Below are positions 38,967 to 46,702 of a stretch of DNA of 50,528 nt, piece by piece. Position 1 is the first letter of the stretch; each line of letters starts with the position of its first letter. The translations under genes were made by a program, and so were the position numbers. The notes beneath the pieces are model-generated. The model saw nothing but the letters and a program-made list of their open reading frames with translations. It was not told the origin of the DNA and did no database searches. The stretch is from an uncultured Acetobacteraceae bacterium (lineage in GTDB: Bacteria; Pseudomonadota; Alphaproteobacteria; Acetobacterales; Acetobacteraceae), in contig CAIVPZ010000161.1 of assembly GCA_903907955.1 (NCBI GenBank), positions 1-50,528 on the forward strand, read 5' to 3'.

Positions 38967-40514
38967 ATGACGCTGTCGCCCAGGCTGCTGCAGGAGTTGC
39001 GTGAGCGCAGCGCCACAATTCTCGCCGGTGGCGGCGAGGAAAAGATCCGGGTGCGGCATGCGCTGGGCCAGCTGACCGCCCGCGAGCGGCTGTCCCACCT
39101 GTTCCAGGACGGCACCTTCCAGGAAATCGGCATGCATGTCCGCGCCAAGCCGCAGGGCGGCGTGGCGAAGGAGTTCCCGGCCGACGGCGTGGTGGTGGGC
39201 ACCGGCTACGTGGATGGCCGCCCGGTGGCCGCGTTCAGCCAGGATTTCACCGTCGCCGCCGGCACGCTCGGCCTCGGTCACGCCGGCAAGATCGTCACCG
39301 CCATGCAGTTCGCCGGCCGCGCCGGCATCCCGGTGGTGGCCTTCAACGATTCCGGCGGGGCGCGCATCCAGGAGGCGGTGGACGCGCTGGCCGGCTATGG
39401 CGAGGTCTTCTATCAGAACGTGCTGCTGTCCGGCGTGGTGCCGCAGATCGCCGTGGTCTGCGGTCCCTGCGCGGGCGGCGCCGCCTATTCGCCGGCGCTG
39501 ATGGATTTCATCATCATGACCCGCCGCAACGCGCGGATGTTCATCACCGGGCCGGAAGTGATCAAGGCGGTGAGCGGCCGCACGGTGACGATGGACGAGG
39601 TGGGCGGGGCGGTGATGCACGCCTCGGTCAGCGGCAACGTGCATTTCCTCGCCGAGGACGACGACCATGCGGTGGCCCTGGTGCGCCGCCTGCTGAGCTA
39701 CATGCCCGCCAACAACGCCGATGAGCCGCCGCATCGCCCGGCGGTCGATATCGACGAAACGCCGGACCAGGCGATCAACGAACTGATCCCGGCCGAGCCG
39801 ATGATGGCGATGGATGTGCGCCCGATCATCGCGCGGCTGGTGGATGGCGGCCAGTTTCTCGAGGTGCATGCCGATTTCGCCGGCAACCTGATCGTCGGCT
39901 TCGCCCGCATCGGCGGTTACGTGGTCGGGCTGGTGGCGAACCAGTCGGCGGTACGGGCCGGCGCGCTCGACATCGACGCCTCCGACAAGGGCGCCCGCTT
40001 CATCCGCTTCTGCGACGCCTTCAGCATTCCGCTGGTCACCCTGGTGGACGTGCCGGGCTTCCTGCCGGGCATCGACCAGGAGCGTGGCGGCGTCATCCGC
40101 CATGGCGCCAAGCTGCTGTTCGCCTATGCCGCGGCGACCGTGCCGAAGCTCACCGTCATCATGCGCAAGGCCTATGGCGGGTCGTATCTCGCCATGTGCA
40201 GCCAGGAGATGGGGGCGGATTTCGTCTACGCCTGGCCGACCGCCGAGATCGCGGTGATGGGGGCCGAGGGCGCGGTGAACGTGCTGTACGGCAAGGAACT
40301 GAACGGCTCGGAGAATCGCCGCACCAAGGCGGCCGAACTGGCCGCCGACTATCGCGCCAAGTTCGCCACGCCTTATCTTTCCGCCGGCCAGGGCTATCTC
40401 ACCGACATCATCGATCCGGCGACGACCCGCTGGATGCTGACGCTGTCACTGCGCAAGGTGGCGACCAAGCGCGAGACCCGCCCCCCCAAGAAGCACGGCA
40501 ACATCCCGCTGTGA
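38967..40514 (+). CDS. mmdA: Methylmalonyl-CoA decarboxylase alpha subunit (carboxyltransferase)
   Basis: Moves the carboxyl group of (S)-methylmalonyl-CoA to biotin on the carrier protein. 515 residues, two crotonase-fold halves. N-terminal RHALGQLTARERL, the acyl-CoA site FNDSGGARIQEAVDAL, GPCAGGAAYSPALMDF; C-terminal PGFLPGIDQERGGVIRHGAKLLFAYA, KAYGGSYLAMCSQ, and the usual ending RPPKKHGNIPL. Similar to the propionyl-CoA carboxylase beta chain; the decarboxylase assignment rests on the membrane beta subunit and separate biotin carrier in the same operon and on the lack of a biotin carboxylase. First gene of a five-gene unit. Confidence 0.92.
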   Translation: MTLSPRLLQELRERSATILAGGGEEKIRVRHALGQLTARERLSHLFQDGTFQEIGMHVRAKPQGGVAKEFPADGVVVGTGYVDGRPVAAFSQDFTVAAGTLGLGHAGKIVTAMQFAGRAGIPVVAFNDSGGARIQEAVDALAGYGEVFYQNVLLSGVVPQIAVVCGPCAGGAAYSPALMDFIIMTRRNARMFITGPEVIKAVSGRTVTMDEVGGAVMHASVSGNVHFLAEDDDHAVALVRRLLSYMPANNADEPPHRPAVDIDETPDQAINELIPAEPMMAMDVRPIIARLVDGGQFLEVHADFAGNLIVGFARIGGYVVGLVANQSAVRAGALDIDASDKGARFIRFCDAFSIPLVTLVDVPGFLPGIDQERGGVIRHGAKLLFAYAAATVPKLTVIMRKAYGGSYLAMCSQEMGADFVYAWPTAEIAVMGAEGAVNVLYGKELNGSENRRTKAAELAADYRAKFATPYLSAGQGYLTDIIDPATTRWMLTLSLRKVATKRETRPPKKHGNIPL

Positions 40515-40539
40515 GAGGTCACGACCAGGAGCTTCCCTG

Positions 40540-40848
40540 ATGTATGAGCCGCTGTTCCGCGGTCCGCTCGGCGACTGGCTGGCCGGCATCGGCATCGTCA
40601 GTTGCCTGTACTGGGGCTGGCGCCTGCTCGCGGCGCTGATCCGCTATGCGCAGAACACGCCGATCGACCCCGCCACGCCGCCGCCGCGCGCGCATGACCG
40701 GCTGGCGGAAGATCTGCCGGTGATCGCGGCAGCGGTCGCCGCCATGCTGGACCACCACCGTATCGTGCATATCGAGGCGTTCCCGCAGGGGCAGGTCTGG
40801 TCCGCCCAGGGACGATGGTTGCAGCAGACCTCCCATCACCCCCAATAG
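40540..40848 (+). CDS. OadG/MmdD-like small subunit of the decarboxylase pump
   Basis: 102 residues. One TM helix near the N-terminus (about 13-35, WLAGIGIVSCLYWGWRLLAALI), a Pro-rich linker, and a C-terminal soluble part (EDLPVIAAAVAAMLDHHRIVHIE ... WSAQGRWLQQTSH, here given as its ends) that resembles the C-terminal half of delta/gamma subunits. These subunits hold the alpha chain on the membrane complex. The ATG at 40540 has AGGAG 8 nt upstream. It lies 25 nt after mmdA. Assignment by architecture and position. Confidence 0.75.
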   Translation: MYEPLFRGPLGDWLAGIGIVSCLYWGWRLLAALIRYAQNTPIDPATPPPRAHDRLAEDLPVIAAAVAAMLDHHRIVHIEAFPQGQVWSAQGRWLQQTSHHPQ

Positions 40849-40890
40849 ACGGCCCGGCCAGCATCCGGGCGGAGCGGGAGCAGAAGCACC

Positions 40891-41262
40891 ATGCAGAAGA
40901 CCTTCCGGATTACCGTCGATGGCCGCAGCTACACGGTCGTGGTCGAGGACATCACCCCGCCGGCCCAGCCGGACGGGGCGCCTGCATCCCCGGTGGCGAC
41001 CGCTGCCGCCATCGCCGCCGCCGCGCCGCCGCCCGCCGTGCCGGCAGGCCCGGGCACCGAGGTTGCCCCGCTGGCCGGCCTGGTCACCGCCATCGATGTG
41101 GTGCCCGGCCAGACCGTCAGCCCGGGTGACCAGATCGCCACCATCGAGGCGATGAAGATGAAAACCCTGGTGCACGCCAAAGGCGGCGGTGTCGTCATCG
41201 CCATCGCCGTCAAGGTCAACGACAACGTCGAAACCGGGCAGGCGTTGCTGACACTGGGCTGA
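40891..41262 (+). CDS. mmdC: Biotin carrier (gamma) subunit of methylmalonyl-CoA decarboxylase
   Basis: 123 residues. N-terminal strand-rich part (FRITVDGRSYTVVVED), an Ala/Pro linker of about 30 residues, and a biotinyl domain with the modified lysine in EAMKMKT. The carried carboxybiotin shuttles from MmdA to the membrane beta subunit. The ATG at 40891 follows a GGGAG-type site. In the operon it is placed between the two small membrane proteins. Confidence 0.93.
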   Translation: MQKTFRITVDGRSYTVVVEDITPPAQPDGAPASPVATAAAIAAAAPPPAVPAGPGTEVAPLAGLVTAIDVVPGQTVSPGDQIATIEAMKMKTLVHAKGGGVVIAIAVKVNDNVETGQALLTLG

Positions 41263-41289
41263 GTCGGTCCGCGCCGCAGGAGGATTCGC

Positions 41290-41448
41290 ATGATCGTCCC
41301 CGATACGCTGCAAGGCGCCGTCGTGCTGAGCGTGATCGATTTCGCCCTCAGCATCGTCATGATCGCCGGCATCGGCGTGGTGCTGGCGCTGCTGCCGCTG
41401 CTCAACCGCATCGGCCGGCTCGACGACGACAACCTGCGCAACCATTAG
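41290..41448 (+). CDS. 52-residue single-helix membrane protein of the mmd operon
   Basis: MIVPDTLQGAVVLSVIDFAL start, one long TM helix (about 14-38, LSVIDFALSIVMIAGIGVVL) and a charged end (NRIGRLDDDNLRNH). The ribosome site AGGAGGA 5-6 nt upstream is among the best in the window. The TAG stop lies 3 nt before the beta-subunit ATG, so the two are tightly coupled. The position suggests an extra small subunit comparable to MmdE of Veillonella, but I see no clear sequence match. It is too short for many gene finders. Confidence 0.8.
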   Translation: MIVPDTLQGAVVLSVIDFALSIVMIAGIGVVLALLPLLNRIGRLDDDNLRNH

Positions 41449-41451
41449 GCC

Positions 41452-42582
41452 ATGCTCGACCAGCTTGCCGCCTTCGTCGCCGCCCTCGCCGCCCAGACCG
41501 GGATCGCGCATCTCTGGTGGGGCAACCTGGTGATGATCGCCCTCGGCATCGCCATGATCTGGCTGGCCGTGGTGAAGAAATTCGAGCCGCTGCTGCTGGT
41601 CGGCATCGGCTTTTCCTGCATCGTCGCCAATGTGCCCGGCTCCAACCTGATCCTGGAGGGCGGGCTGTTTCACTACGCCTATCAGGGGGTGGAACTGCTG
41701 ATCCTGCCGCCGCTGATCTTCTTCGGCGTCGGCGCGATGACCGATTTCGGCCCGATGATCGCCAACCCGAAGCTGGTGGTGCTGGGCGCCGCCGCGCATC
41801 TCGGCATCTTCGTGGCGCTGATCGGCGCCAAACTGGCCGGCTTTTCCATCTGCGAGGCGGGCGCCATCGGCATCATCGGCGGCGCCGACGGGCCGATGGC
41901 GATCTTCATGGCGGTGAAGCTCGCGCCGCACCTGCTGGCGCCGATCTCGGTCGCCGCCTATTCCTACATGGCGCTGATGCCGCTGATCCAGCCGCCGGTG
42001 ATGAAGCTGCTGACCACCCGGCGCGAACGCCTGATCCGCATGCCGCAGATGCGCCCGGTTTCGCGCGTCGAGCGGATCGGCTTTCCCATCATCATCGCCA
42101 TCATCGTCAACCTGCTGCTGCCGCCGGTGGCGCCGCTGATCACCATGCTGATGCTGGGCAACCTCTACCGCGAGACGCTGGTCACCGAACGCCTCGCCCG
42201 CACCGCCGCCAACGGGGTGATGAACGTGGTGATCGTGATGCTGACGGTGGCGATCGGCTCCACCATGGCGGCCGACCGGTTCCTGACCGTGCAGACGCTC
42301 GAAGTGGTGGGCCTCGGACTGGTGGCCTTCGTGTTCGGCACCGGCTCCGGCGTGCTGGGGGCGAAGATCATGAACCTGTTCCTGAAGGAACCGATCAACC
42401 CGCTGCTCGGCTCCGCCGGCATCGCCTCGGTGCCGATCGCCGCCCGGGTGACGCATATGGTGGCACTGGCGGACGATCCGGATAACTTCCTGATCTATCA
42501 TGCCATGGGGCCTAATCTGGCGGGGGTGTTCGGGACGGCCCTTTCGGGGGGGATTATGTTGGCTTTGTTGTTGCCTTCATAA
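41452..42582 (+). CDS. mmdB: Methylmalonyl-CoA decarboxylase beta subunit (ion pump)
   Basis: 376 residues, about ten TM helices. It decarboxylates carboxybiotin and couples this to Na+ export. Conserved pump motifs: VGAMTDFGPMIANP, the essential Asp in IIGGADGPMAIF, SYMALMPLIQPPVMKLL, and NPLLGSAGIASVPIAARV with its Asn/Ser ion ligands. Oxaloacetate and glutaconyl-CoA pumps share this subunit, so substrate comes from the alpha chain and context. Whether Na+ or H+ is moved cannot be decided by eye. It is followed by a REP-like element. Confidence 0.95.
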   Translation: MLDQLAAFVAALAAQTGIAHLWWGNLVMIALGIAMIWLAVVKKFEPLLLVGIGFSCIVANVPGSNLILEGGLFHYAYQGVELLILPPLIFFGVGAMTDFGPMIANPKLVVLGAAAHLGIFVALIGAKLAGFSICEAGAIGIIGGADGPMAIFMAVKLAPHLLAPISVAAYSYMALMPLIQPPVMKLLTTRRERLIRMPQMRPVSRVERIGFPIIIAIIVNLLLPPVAPLITMLMLGNLYRETLVTERLARTAANGVMNVVIVMLTVAIGSTMAADRFLTVQTLEVVGLGLVAFVFGTGSGVLGAKIMNLFLKEPINPLLGSAGIASVPIAARVTHMVALADDPDNFLIYHAMGPNLAGVFGTALSGGIMLALLLPS

Positions 42583-42589
42583 GAAAGCG

Positions 42590-42655
42590 AGCAAGGCCAG
42601 GGCGCTGCCCTGGACCCGCCAAGGGGCAGTGGCCCCTTGGAACCCGTTCAATGGG
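42590..42655 (+). repeat. REP-like element after mmdB
   Basis: GCAAGGCCAGGGC-gct-GCCCTGG and CCAAGGGGC-agtg-GCCCCTTGG, then AACCCGTTCAATGGG. The GCAAGGCC end faces the mmdB stop. Confidence 0.92.
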
Positions 42656-42747
42656 AATGGGGGGCGACGAGCGACACTGGCGCGCGTTGGGATGCCCATG
42701 ATTTTCCACGCGCATTGGCGCGGCCCCTTTGCCTACAGGAGCGCACG

Positions 42748-42907
42748 ATGCTGCCAGGCGCGCTCGCCTGGGGAAACGCAGCAGCCGAGGCCCTGCCGCG
42801 CTGGCCTGTCGGGTGATCGCTGACCTGATCGAGCACGGCGAACCGGTGCCCGACGAAGCGCGCGGCATTTTCGCGCCTACGTGAGCAACTGGCCCGACGA
42901 CCTGTAA
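42748..42907 (+). pseudogene. Degraded small gene, family uncertain
   Basis: A good ribosome site (AGGAG 6 nt before the ATG at 42748) opens MLPGALAWGNAAAEALPRW and hits TGA after 22 codons. Past it the reading VIADLIEHGEPVPDEARGIF and, one frameshift later, AYVSNWPDDL with TAA at 42905 look like pieces of one former protein. Possibly a remnant of a small regulatory or antitoxin-type protein. Low certainty. Confidence 0.35.
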
Positions 42908-42957
42908 TCCGCAAACGAGGGTGGGGACGTGAGGCGCCAAGGGCGCTTCCTGTTGCA

Positions 42958-43021
42958 AGGCCGTTATCGTGAAGAGTTTCGTATGCCTACCGGCGTCCGA
43001 AACTCTTCACGATAACGGCCT
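42958..43021. repeat. 24-bp perfect inverted repeat
   Basis: 42958-42981 is the exact reverse complement of 42998-43021, with a 16-nt spacer. The arms are mixed in composition (GGCCGTTATCG outer, AGAGTTTCG inner), unlike the REP-like family. Candidate remnant of a miniature element or a recombination/protein-binding site. 43022-43180 shows nothing else. Confidence 0.95.
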
Positions 43022-43180
43022 CTGGGACCACACTGGCGTAAGCTCGCCGCGATGCATCTTGCGACAAGGAAAAAGCAGACAACATACGTAGCCGTCCGAC
43101 ACGGCATCGGTTGTATAGTGTTTAGGCGAACTTGGATCGGGTATCCACTACAATGCTCTGCTGCCAAGCAAGCGTAGGGT

Positions 43181-43386
43181 GCGCTTCAGCCCAGCATCGC
43201 ACATTGCTGCCGCCCGTCGGTATCAGCAAGCGTAGCCCGGAAGCCCGGAGCGCAGTAGGGCGGGAAAGCGAAGCGTATCCCGCCTCTTGCGTGTCACCGC
43301 CGCTCTCCCGTTTCCGGTAACTCATTGCTGGTGCCGAGCGAGCCGCGAGTTGCGACGGCGGGATGCGCTCCGCTTTCCCGCCCTAC
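43181..43386. repeat. GTAGGGCGGGAAAGCG-type repeat pair
   Basis: 43255-43284 (GTAGGGCGGGAAAGCG...) is matched inverted by 43357-43386 with two mismatches over 30 nt. A related GTAGGGTGCGCTTCAGCCC piece lies upstream at about 43172-43192. Non-coding intergenic repeat of a type common in GC-rich proteobacteria. Confidence 0.85.
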
Positions 43387-43451
43387 GCCCCCCTACACCA
43401 CCGAAAAAGCCGCAGCCTCCGCGCCCAACACCCCAACACTTCCTGAACCGA

Positions 43452-43510
43452 ATGGGTTCCAAGGGGCCACTGCCCCTTGGCGGGTCCAGGGCAGAGCCCT
43501 GGCCTTGCTT
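43452..43510 (-). repeat. REP-like element at the meaB 3' end
   Basis: ATGGGTTCCAAGGGGCC through CCCTGGCCTTGCTT, reverse orientation. Its GCAAGGCC end overlaps the meaB stop codon (43509-43511). Confidence 0.92.
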
Positions 43511-44507
43511 ACTTTTCTTCGCCCGCCACTCCCAGTGCCCCGATAATCGCCTCCGCCCCCCGCACCGCGGAGAGCCGGCCAGCGCGCACCGCCCGTTCGA
43601 TTTCCGCCGCTGCCGCCCCGGCATTCAGCCGGGCGCGGATGTGCTGTTCCACCAGCGACCACATCCACACGGTATTCTGCCGCGCCCGCCGCGCCGCCAG
43701 CGCGCCGGAGGCTTCCCGCTCGGCCTGCCGCTCCACGATGATTTCCCAGATGCGCTCCAGTCCGGTGCCCGCCAGGGCGCTGCACATCACCACCGCGGCT
43801 TCGGGTTCGCCGGGTTCGCGCAGCAGGTGCATGGCGAAGGTGTACTGGGTCACCGCGCGGCGGCAGGCGGGGATGTTGTCGCCGTCCGCCTTGGTGATGG
43901 CGATCATGTCGGCGCTTTCCAGCAGCCCGCGTTTTATTCCCTGCAATGCGTCGCCCGCCCCGGCCAGCATGAGCACGACGACAAAATCCGTCATGTCGGC
44001 CACCGACACCTCGGACTGGCCGACGCCGACGGTCTCGATCAGCACCACGTCGTAGCCGGAGGCCTCGCACAGCAGCATGGTTTCGCGGGTGGTGCGGGCG
44101 ATGCCGCCGAGCACCAGGCCGCTGGGGGAGGGGCGGATGAAGGCGTTGGGGTCGGTGCTCAGCCGGGTCATGCGGGTTTTGTCGCCGAGCAGGCTGCCGC
44201 CCGAGCGGGTCGAGGACGGATCGATCGACAGCACGGCGACGCGATGGCGGCGCGCGGTGAGCCAGCTGCCGAGCGCCTCGATCAGCGCGCTTTTGCCGGC
44301 GCCGGGCACACCGGTGAGGCCGATGCGGATCGACCGCCCGGTATGCGGCAGCAGCAGGTTGATCAGCGCGGCGGCGGTTGCCGCGTGCTCGGGCCGGCGC
44401 GATTCCACCAGGGTGATGGCGCGCGCCAGCATGCCGCGGTTGCCGGCGAGCAACCCCGCTGCGTAGTCCTCGACGCCCGTCCCGCGTCGCGGCGCCGGAT
44501 CGGTCAT
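43509..44507 (-). CDS. meaB: Methylmalonyl-CoA mutase-associated GTPase
   Basis: G3E-family chaperone that guards and loads B12 into the mutase (MeaB/ArgK). 332 residues. P-loop [14 protein letters not shown], the switch region [21 protein letters not shown], the [13 protein letters not shown] block, and base-recognition motif TKADGDN. The start ATG overlaps the mutB stop (ATGA), so the two are translationally coupled, matching their physical partnership. Confidence 0.96.
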   Translation of the reverse strand: MTDPAPRRGTGVEDYAAGLLAGNRGMLARAITLVESRRPEHAATAAALINLLLPHTGRSIRIGLTGVPGAGKSALIEALGSWLTARRHRVAVLSIDPSSTRSGGSLLGDKTRMTRLSTDPNAFIRPSPSGLVLGGIARTTRETMLLCEASGYDVVLIETVGVGQSEVSVADMTDFVVVLMLAGAGDALQGIKRGLLESADMIAITKADGDNIPACRRAVTQYTFAMHLLREPGEPEAAVVMCSALAGTGLERIWEIIVERQAEREASGALAARRARQNTVWMWSLVEQHIRARLNAGAAAAEIERAVRAGRLSAVRGAEAIIGALGVAGEEK

Positions 44508-46702
44508 GCCGGGGCTGAGGCCGCCGCCCGCCGCTCCAGGATGTCCAGCAAGGCGCCGGCGGAGTCGGAAATCACCGTGCCGGGGCCGAAGATCGCATCC
44601 ACGCCGCTGGCTTCGAGTTCGGCATAATCCTGCGGCGGGATCACCCCGCCCGCCACCACCAGGATGTCGGGCGCGCCGAGCGCCACCAGGGCCTGCTTCA
44701 GCGCCGGCATCAGCGTCAGGTGCCCGGCCGCCAGCGAGCTGGCGCCGATGATGTGCACGTCGTTGTCCACCGCTGCCTGGGCGGCTTCCTCGGGGGTCTG
44801 GAACAGCGGCCCGATATCCACGTCGAAGCCGAGATCGGCATAGGCGGAGGCCACCACCTGCTGGCCGCGGTCGTGCCCGTCCTGACCCAGCTTGGCCACC
44901 AGGATGCGCGGCCGGCGGCCCTCGGCTTCAAGGAAGGCATCAACCCGGGCGCGGATGCGCAGCACCGCGCTGGCGCCCTCGCCCATCTGCCTTGCGTAGA
45001 CGCCGGTGGCCAGTTGCGGCTGCGGCTGGAACCGGCCGAATACCTTTTCCAGTGCGTCGCTGATCTCGCCCACGGTGGCCTTCGCCCGCGCCGCTTCGAT
45101 CGACAGCGCCAGCAGATTGCCCTCGCCACCGCCGGCGCAGGCGGTCAGCGCCTGCAACGCCGCTGCCACCGCCGCCGGGTCGCGCGCCGCGCGCAGTTCC
45201 TGCAGGCGGCGGATCTGCGCCGCGCGCACCGCGGTGTTGTCGATCTTCAGCACATTGACCGGATCGTCATGCGTCGGCGGATAGCGGTTGAGGCCGACGA
45301 TGGTCTGCCGGCCGCTGTCGATCAGCGCCTGGGTGCGGGCCGCGGCGTCGGCGATGCGCATTTTCGGCAGCCCGGCCTCGATGGCCTTGGTCATGCCGCC
45401 GAGCGCCTCGCACTCGACGATATGGCCCCACGCCTTCTGCGCCAGTTCGTTGGTCAGCCATTCGACATAGTAGCTGCCGCCCCAGGGATCGATCACCTGG
45501 TTGGTGTCGGTTTCCTCCTGCAGGAACAACTGCGTGTTGCGGGCGATGGCGGCGGCGGCGTCGGTCGGCAGGCCGAGCGCCTCGTCCAGCGAGTTGGTGT
45601 GCAGGCTCTGCGTCTGCCCCTGGGTGGCCGCCATCGCCTCGACGCAGGTGCGCACGACGTTGTTGTAAACGTCCTGCGCGGTCAGGCTCCAGCCGCTGGT
45701 CTGGCTGTGGGTGCGCAGCGACAGGCTTTTCGGGTTCTGCGGTTCGAACTGCTGGACGATCCTGGTCCACAGCATGCGCGCCGCCCGCAGCTTGGCGATC
45801 TCCATCATGACGTTCTTGCCGATCGACCAGAAGAACGACAGCCGGGGCGCGAAATCGTCGATCTTCATCCCGGTGGCGATGCCGGTGCGCAGGTATTCCA
45901 GCCCGTCCGCCAGCGTGTAGCCGAGTTCCAGGTCGGCGGTCGCACCGGCTTCCTGCATGTGATAGCCGGAGATGCTGATGCTGTTGAACGCCGGCATGTG
46001 CTGGCTGGTGTAGCGGAAGATGTCGCCGACGATCTTCATGCTGGGGGAGGGGGGGTAGATGAAGGTGTTGCGGACCATGAACTCCTTCAGGATATCATTC
46101 TGAATGGTCCCGGACAGCTTCGCCTGCGTCACGCCCTGTTCTTCCGCGGCGACGATGTACATCGCCAGCACCGGCAGTACGGCGCCGTTCATCGTCATCG
46201 ACACGCTGATCTGATCGAGCGGAATGCTGTCGAACAGAATCCGCATGTCGAGGATGCTGTCGATCGCCACCCCGGCCATGCCGACATCGCCGGCCACCCG
46301 CGGGTTGTCGGAATCGTAGCCGCGATGGGTCGGCAGGTCGAAGGCGATGCTCAGGCCCTTCTGCCCCGCCGCCAGATTTCGCTTGTAGAAGGCGTTCGAC
46401 GCCTCGGCGGTGGAGAAGCCGGCATATTGCCGCACCGTCCACGGCCGGATGACATACATCGACGGATACGGCCCGCGCACGAACGGGGCAAAGCCGGGAT
46501 AGCTGTCGAGATGGGCGATGCCGGCAGTATCGGCCGCGGTGTAGAGCGGCCGGATGGTGATGCCTTCCTCGGTGTGCCAGCCGCGTTCCGCCGGCGCGCG
46601 GCCGGCCAGTTGCGCGGCGGCCTCGGTCCAGGCCGGCACGCCGGCGGCGACGGGGCGGACGGCGTTCCAGGGGGTGTCGGCAAAATTCGGAATTCGGCTC
46701 AT
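44504..46702 (-). CDS. mutB: Methylmalonyl-CoA mutase large (catalytic) subunit
   Basis: B12-dependent isomerase of (R)-methylmalonyl-CoA and succinyl-CoA. 732 residues. N-terminal TIM barrel ([63 protein letters not shown]) and C-terminal cobalamin domain with the DxHxxG motif in [12 protein letters not shown]. The ATG at 46702 overlaps the mutA stop as ATGA. Second of mutA-mutB-meaB. No B12 riboswitch was seen before the operon. Confidence 0.97.
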   Translation of the reverse strand: MSRIPNFADTPWNAVRPVAAGVPAWTEAAAQLAGRAPAERGWHTEEGITIRPLYTAADTAGIAHLDSYPGFAPFVRGPYPSMYVIRPWTVRQYAGFSTAEASNAFYKRNLAAGQKGLSIAFDLPTHRGYDSDNPRVAGDVGMAGVAIDSILDMRILFDSIPLDQISVSMTMNGAVLPVLAMYIVAAEEQGVTQAKLSGTIQNDILKEFMVRNTFIYPPSPSMKIVGDIFRYTSQHMPAFNSISISGYHMQEAGATADLELGYTLADGLEYLRTGIATGMKIDDFAPRLSFFWSIGKNVMMEIAKLRAARMLWTRIVQQFEPQNPKSLSLRTHSQTSGWSLTAQDVYNNVVRTCVEAMAATQGQTQSLHTNSLDEALGLPTDAAAAIARNTQLFLQEETDTNQVIDPWGGSYYVEWLTNELAQKAWGHIVECEALGGMTKAIEAGLPKMRIADAAARTQALIDSGRQTIVGLNRYPPTHDDPVNVLKIDNTAVRAAQIRRLQELRAARDPAAVAAALQALTACAGGGEGNLLALSIEAARAKATVGEISDALEKVFGRFQPQPQLATGVYARQMGEGASAVLRIRARVDAFLEAEGRRPRILVAKLGQDGHDRGQQVVASAYADLGFDVDIGPLFQTPEEAAQAAVDNDVHIIGASSLAAGHLTLMPALKQALVALGAPDILVVAGGVIPPQDYAELEASGVDAIFGPGTVISDSAGALLDILERRAAASAPA

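Noticed and set aside
40540-40848. Assigning this gene as oxaloacetate decarboxylase gamma (oadG)
   Set aside because: Alpha subunit is a crotonase-fold acyl-CoA carboxyltransferase, not the pyruvate-carboxylase-type oxaloacetate chain, so an acyl-CoA pump is the better reading.
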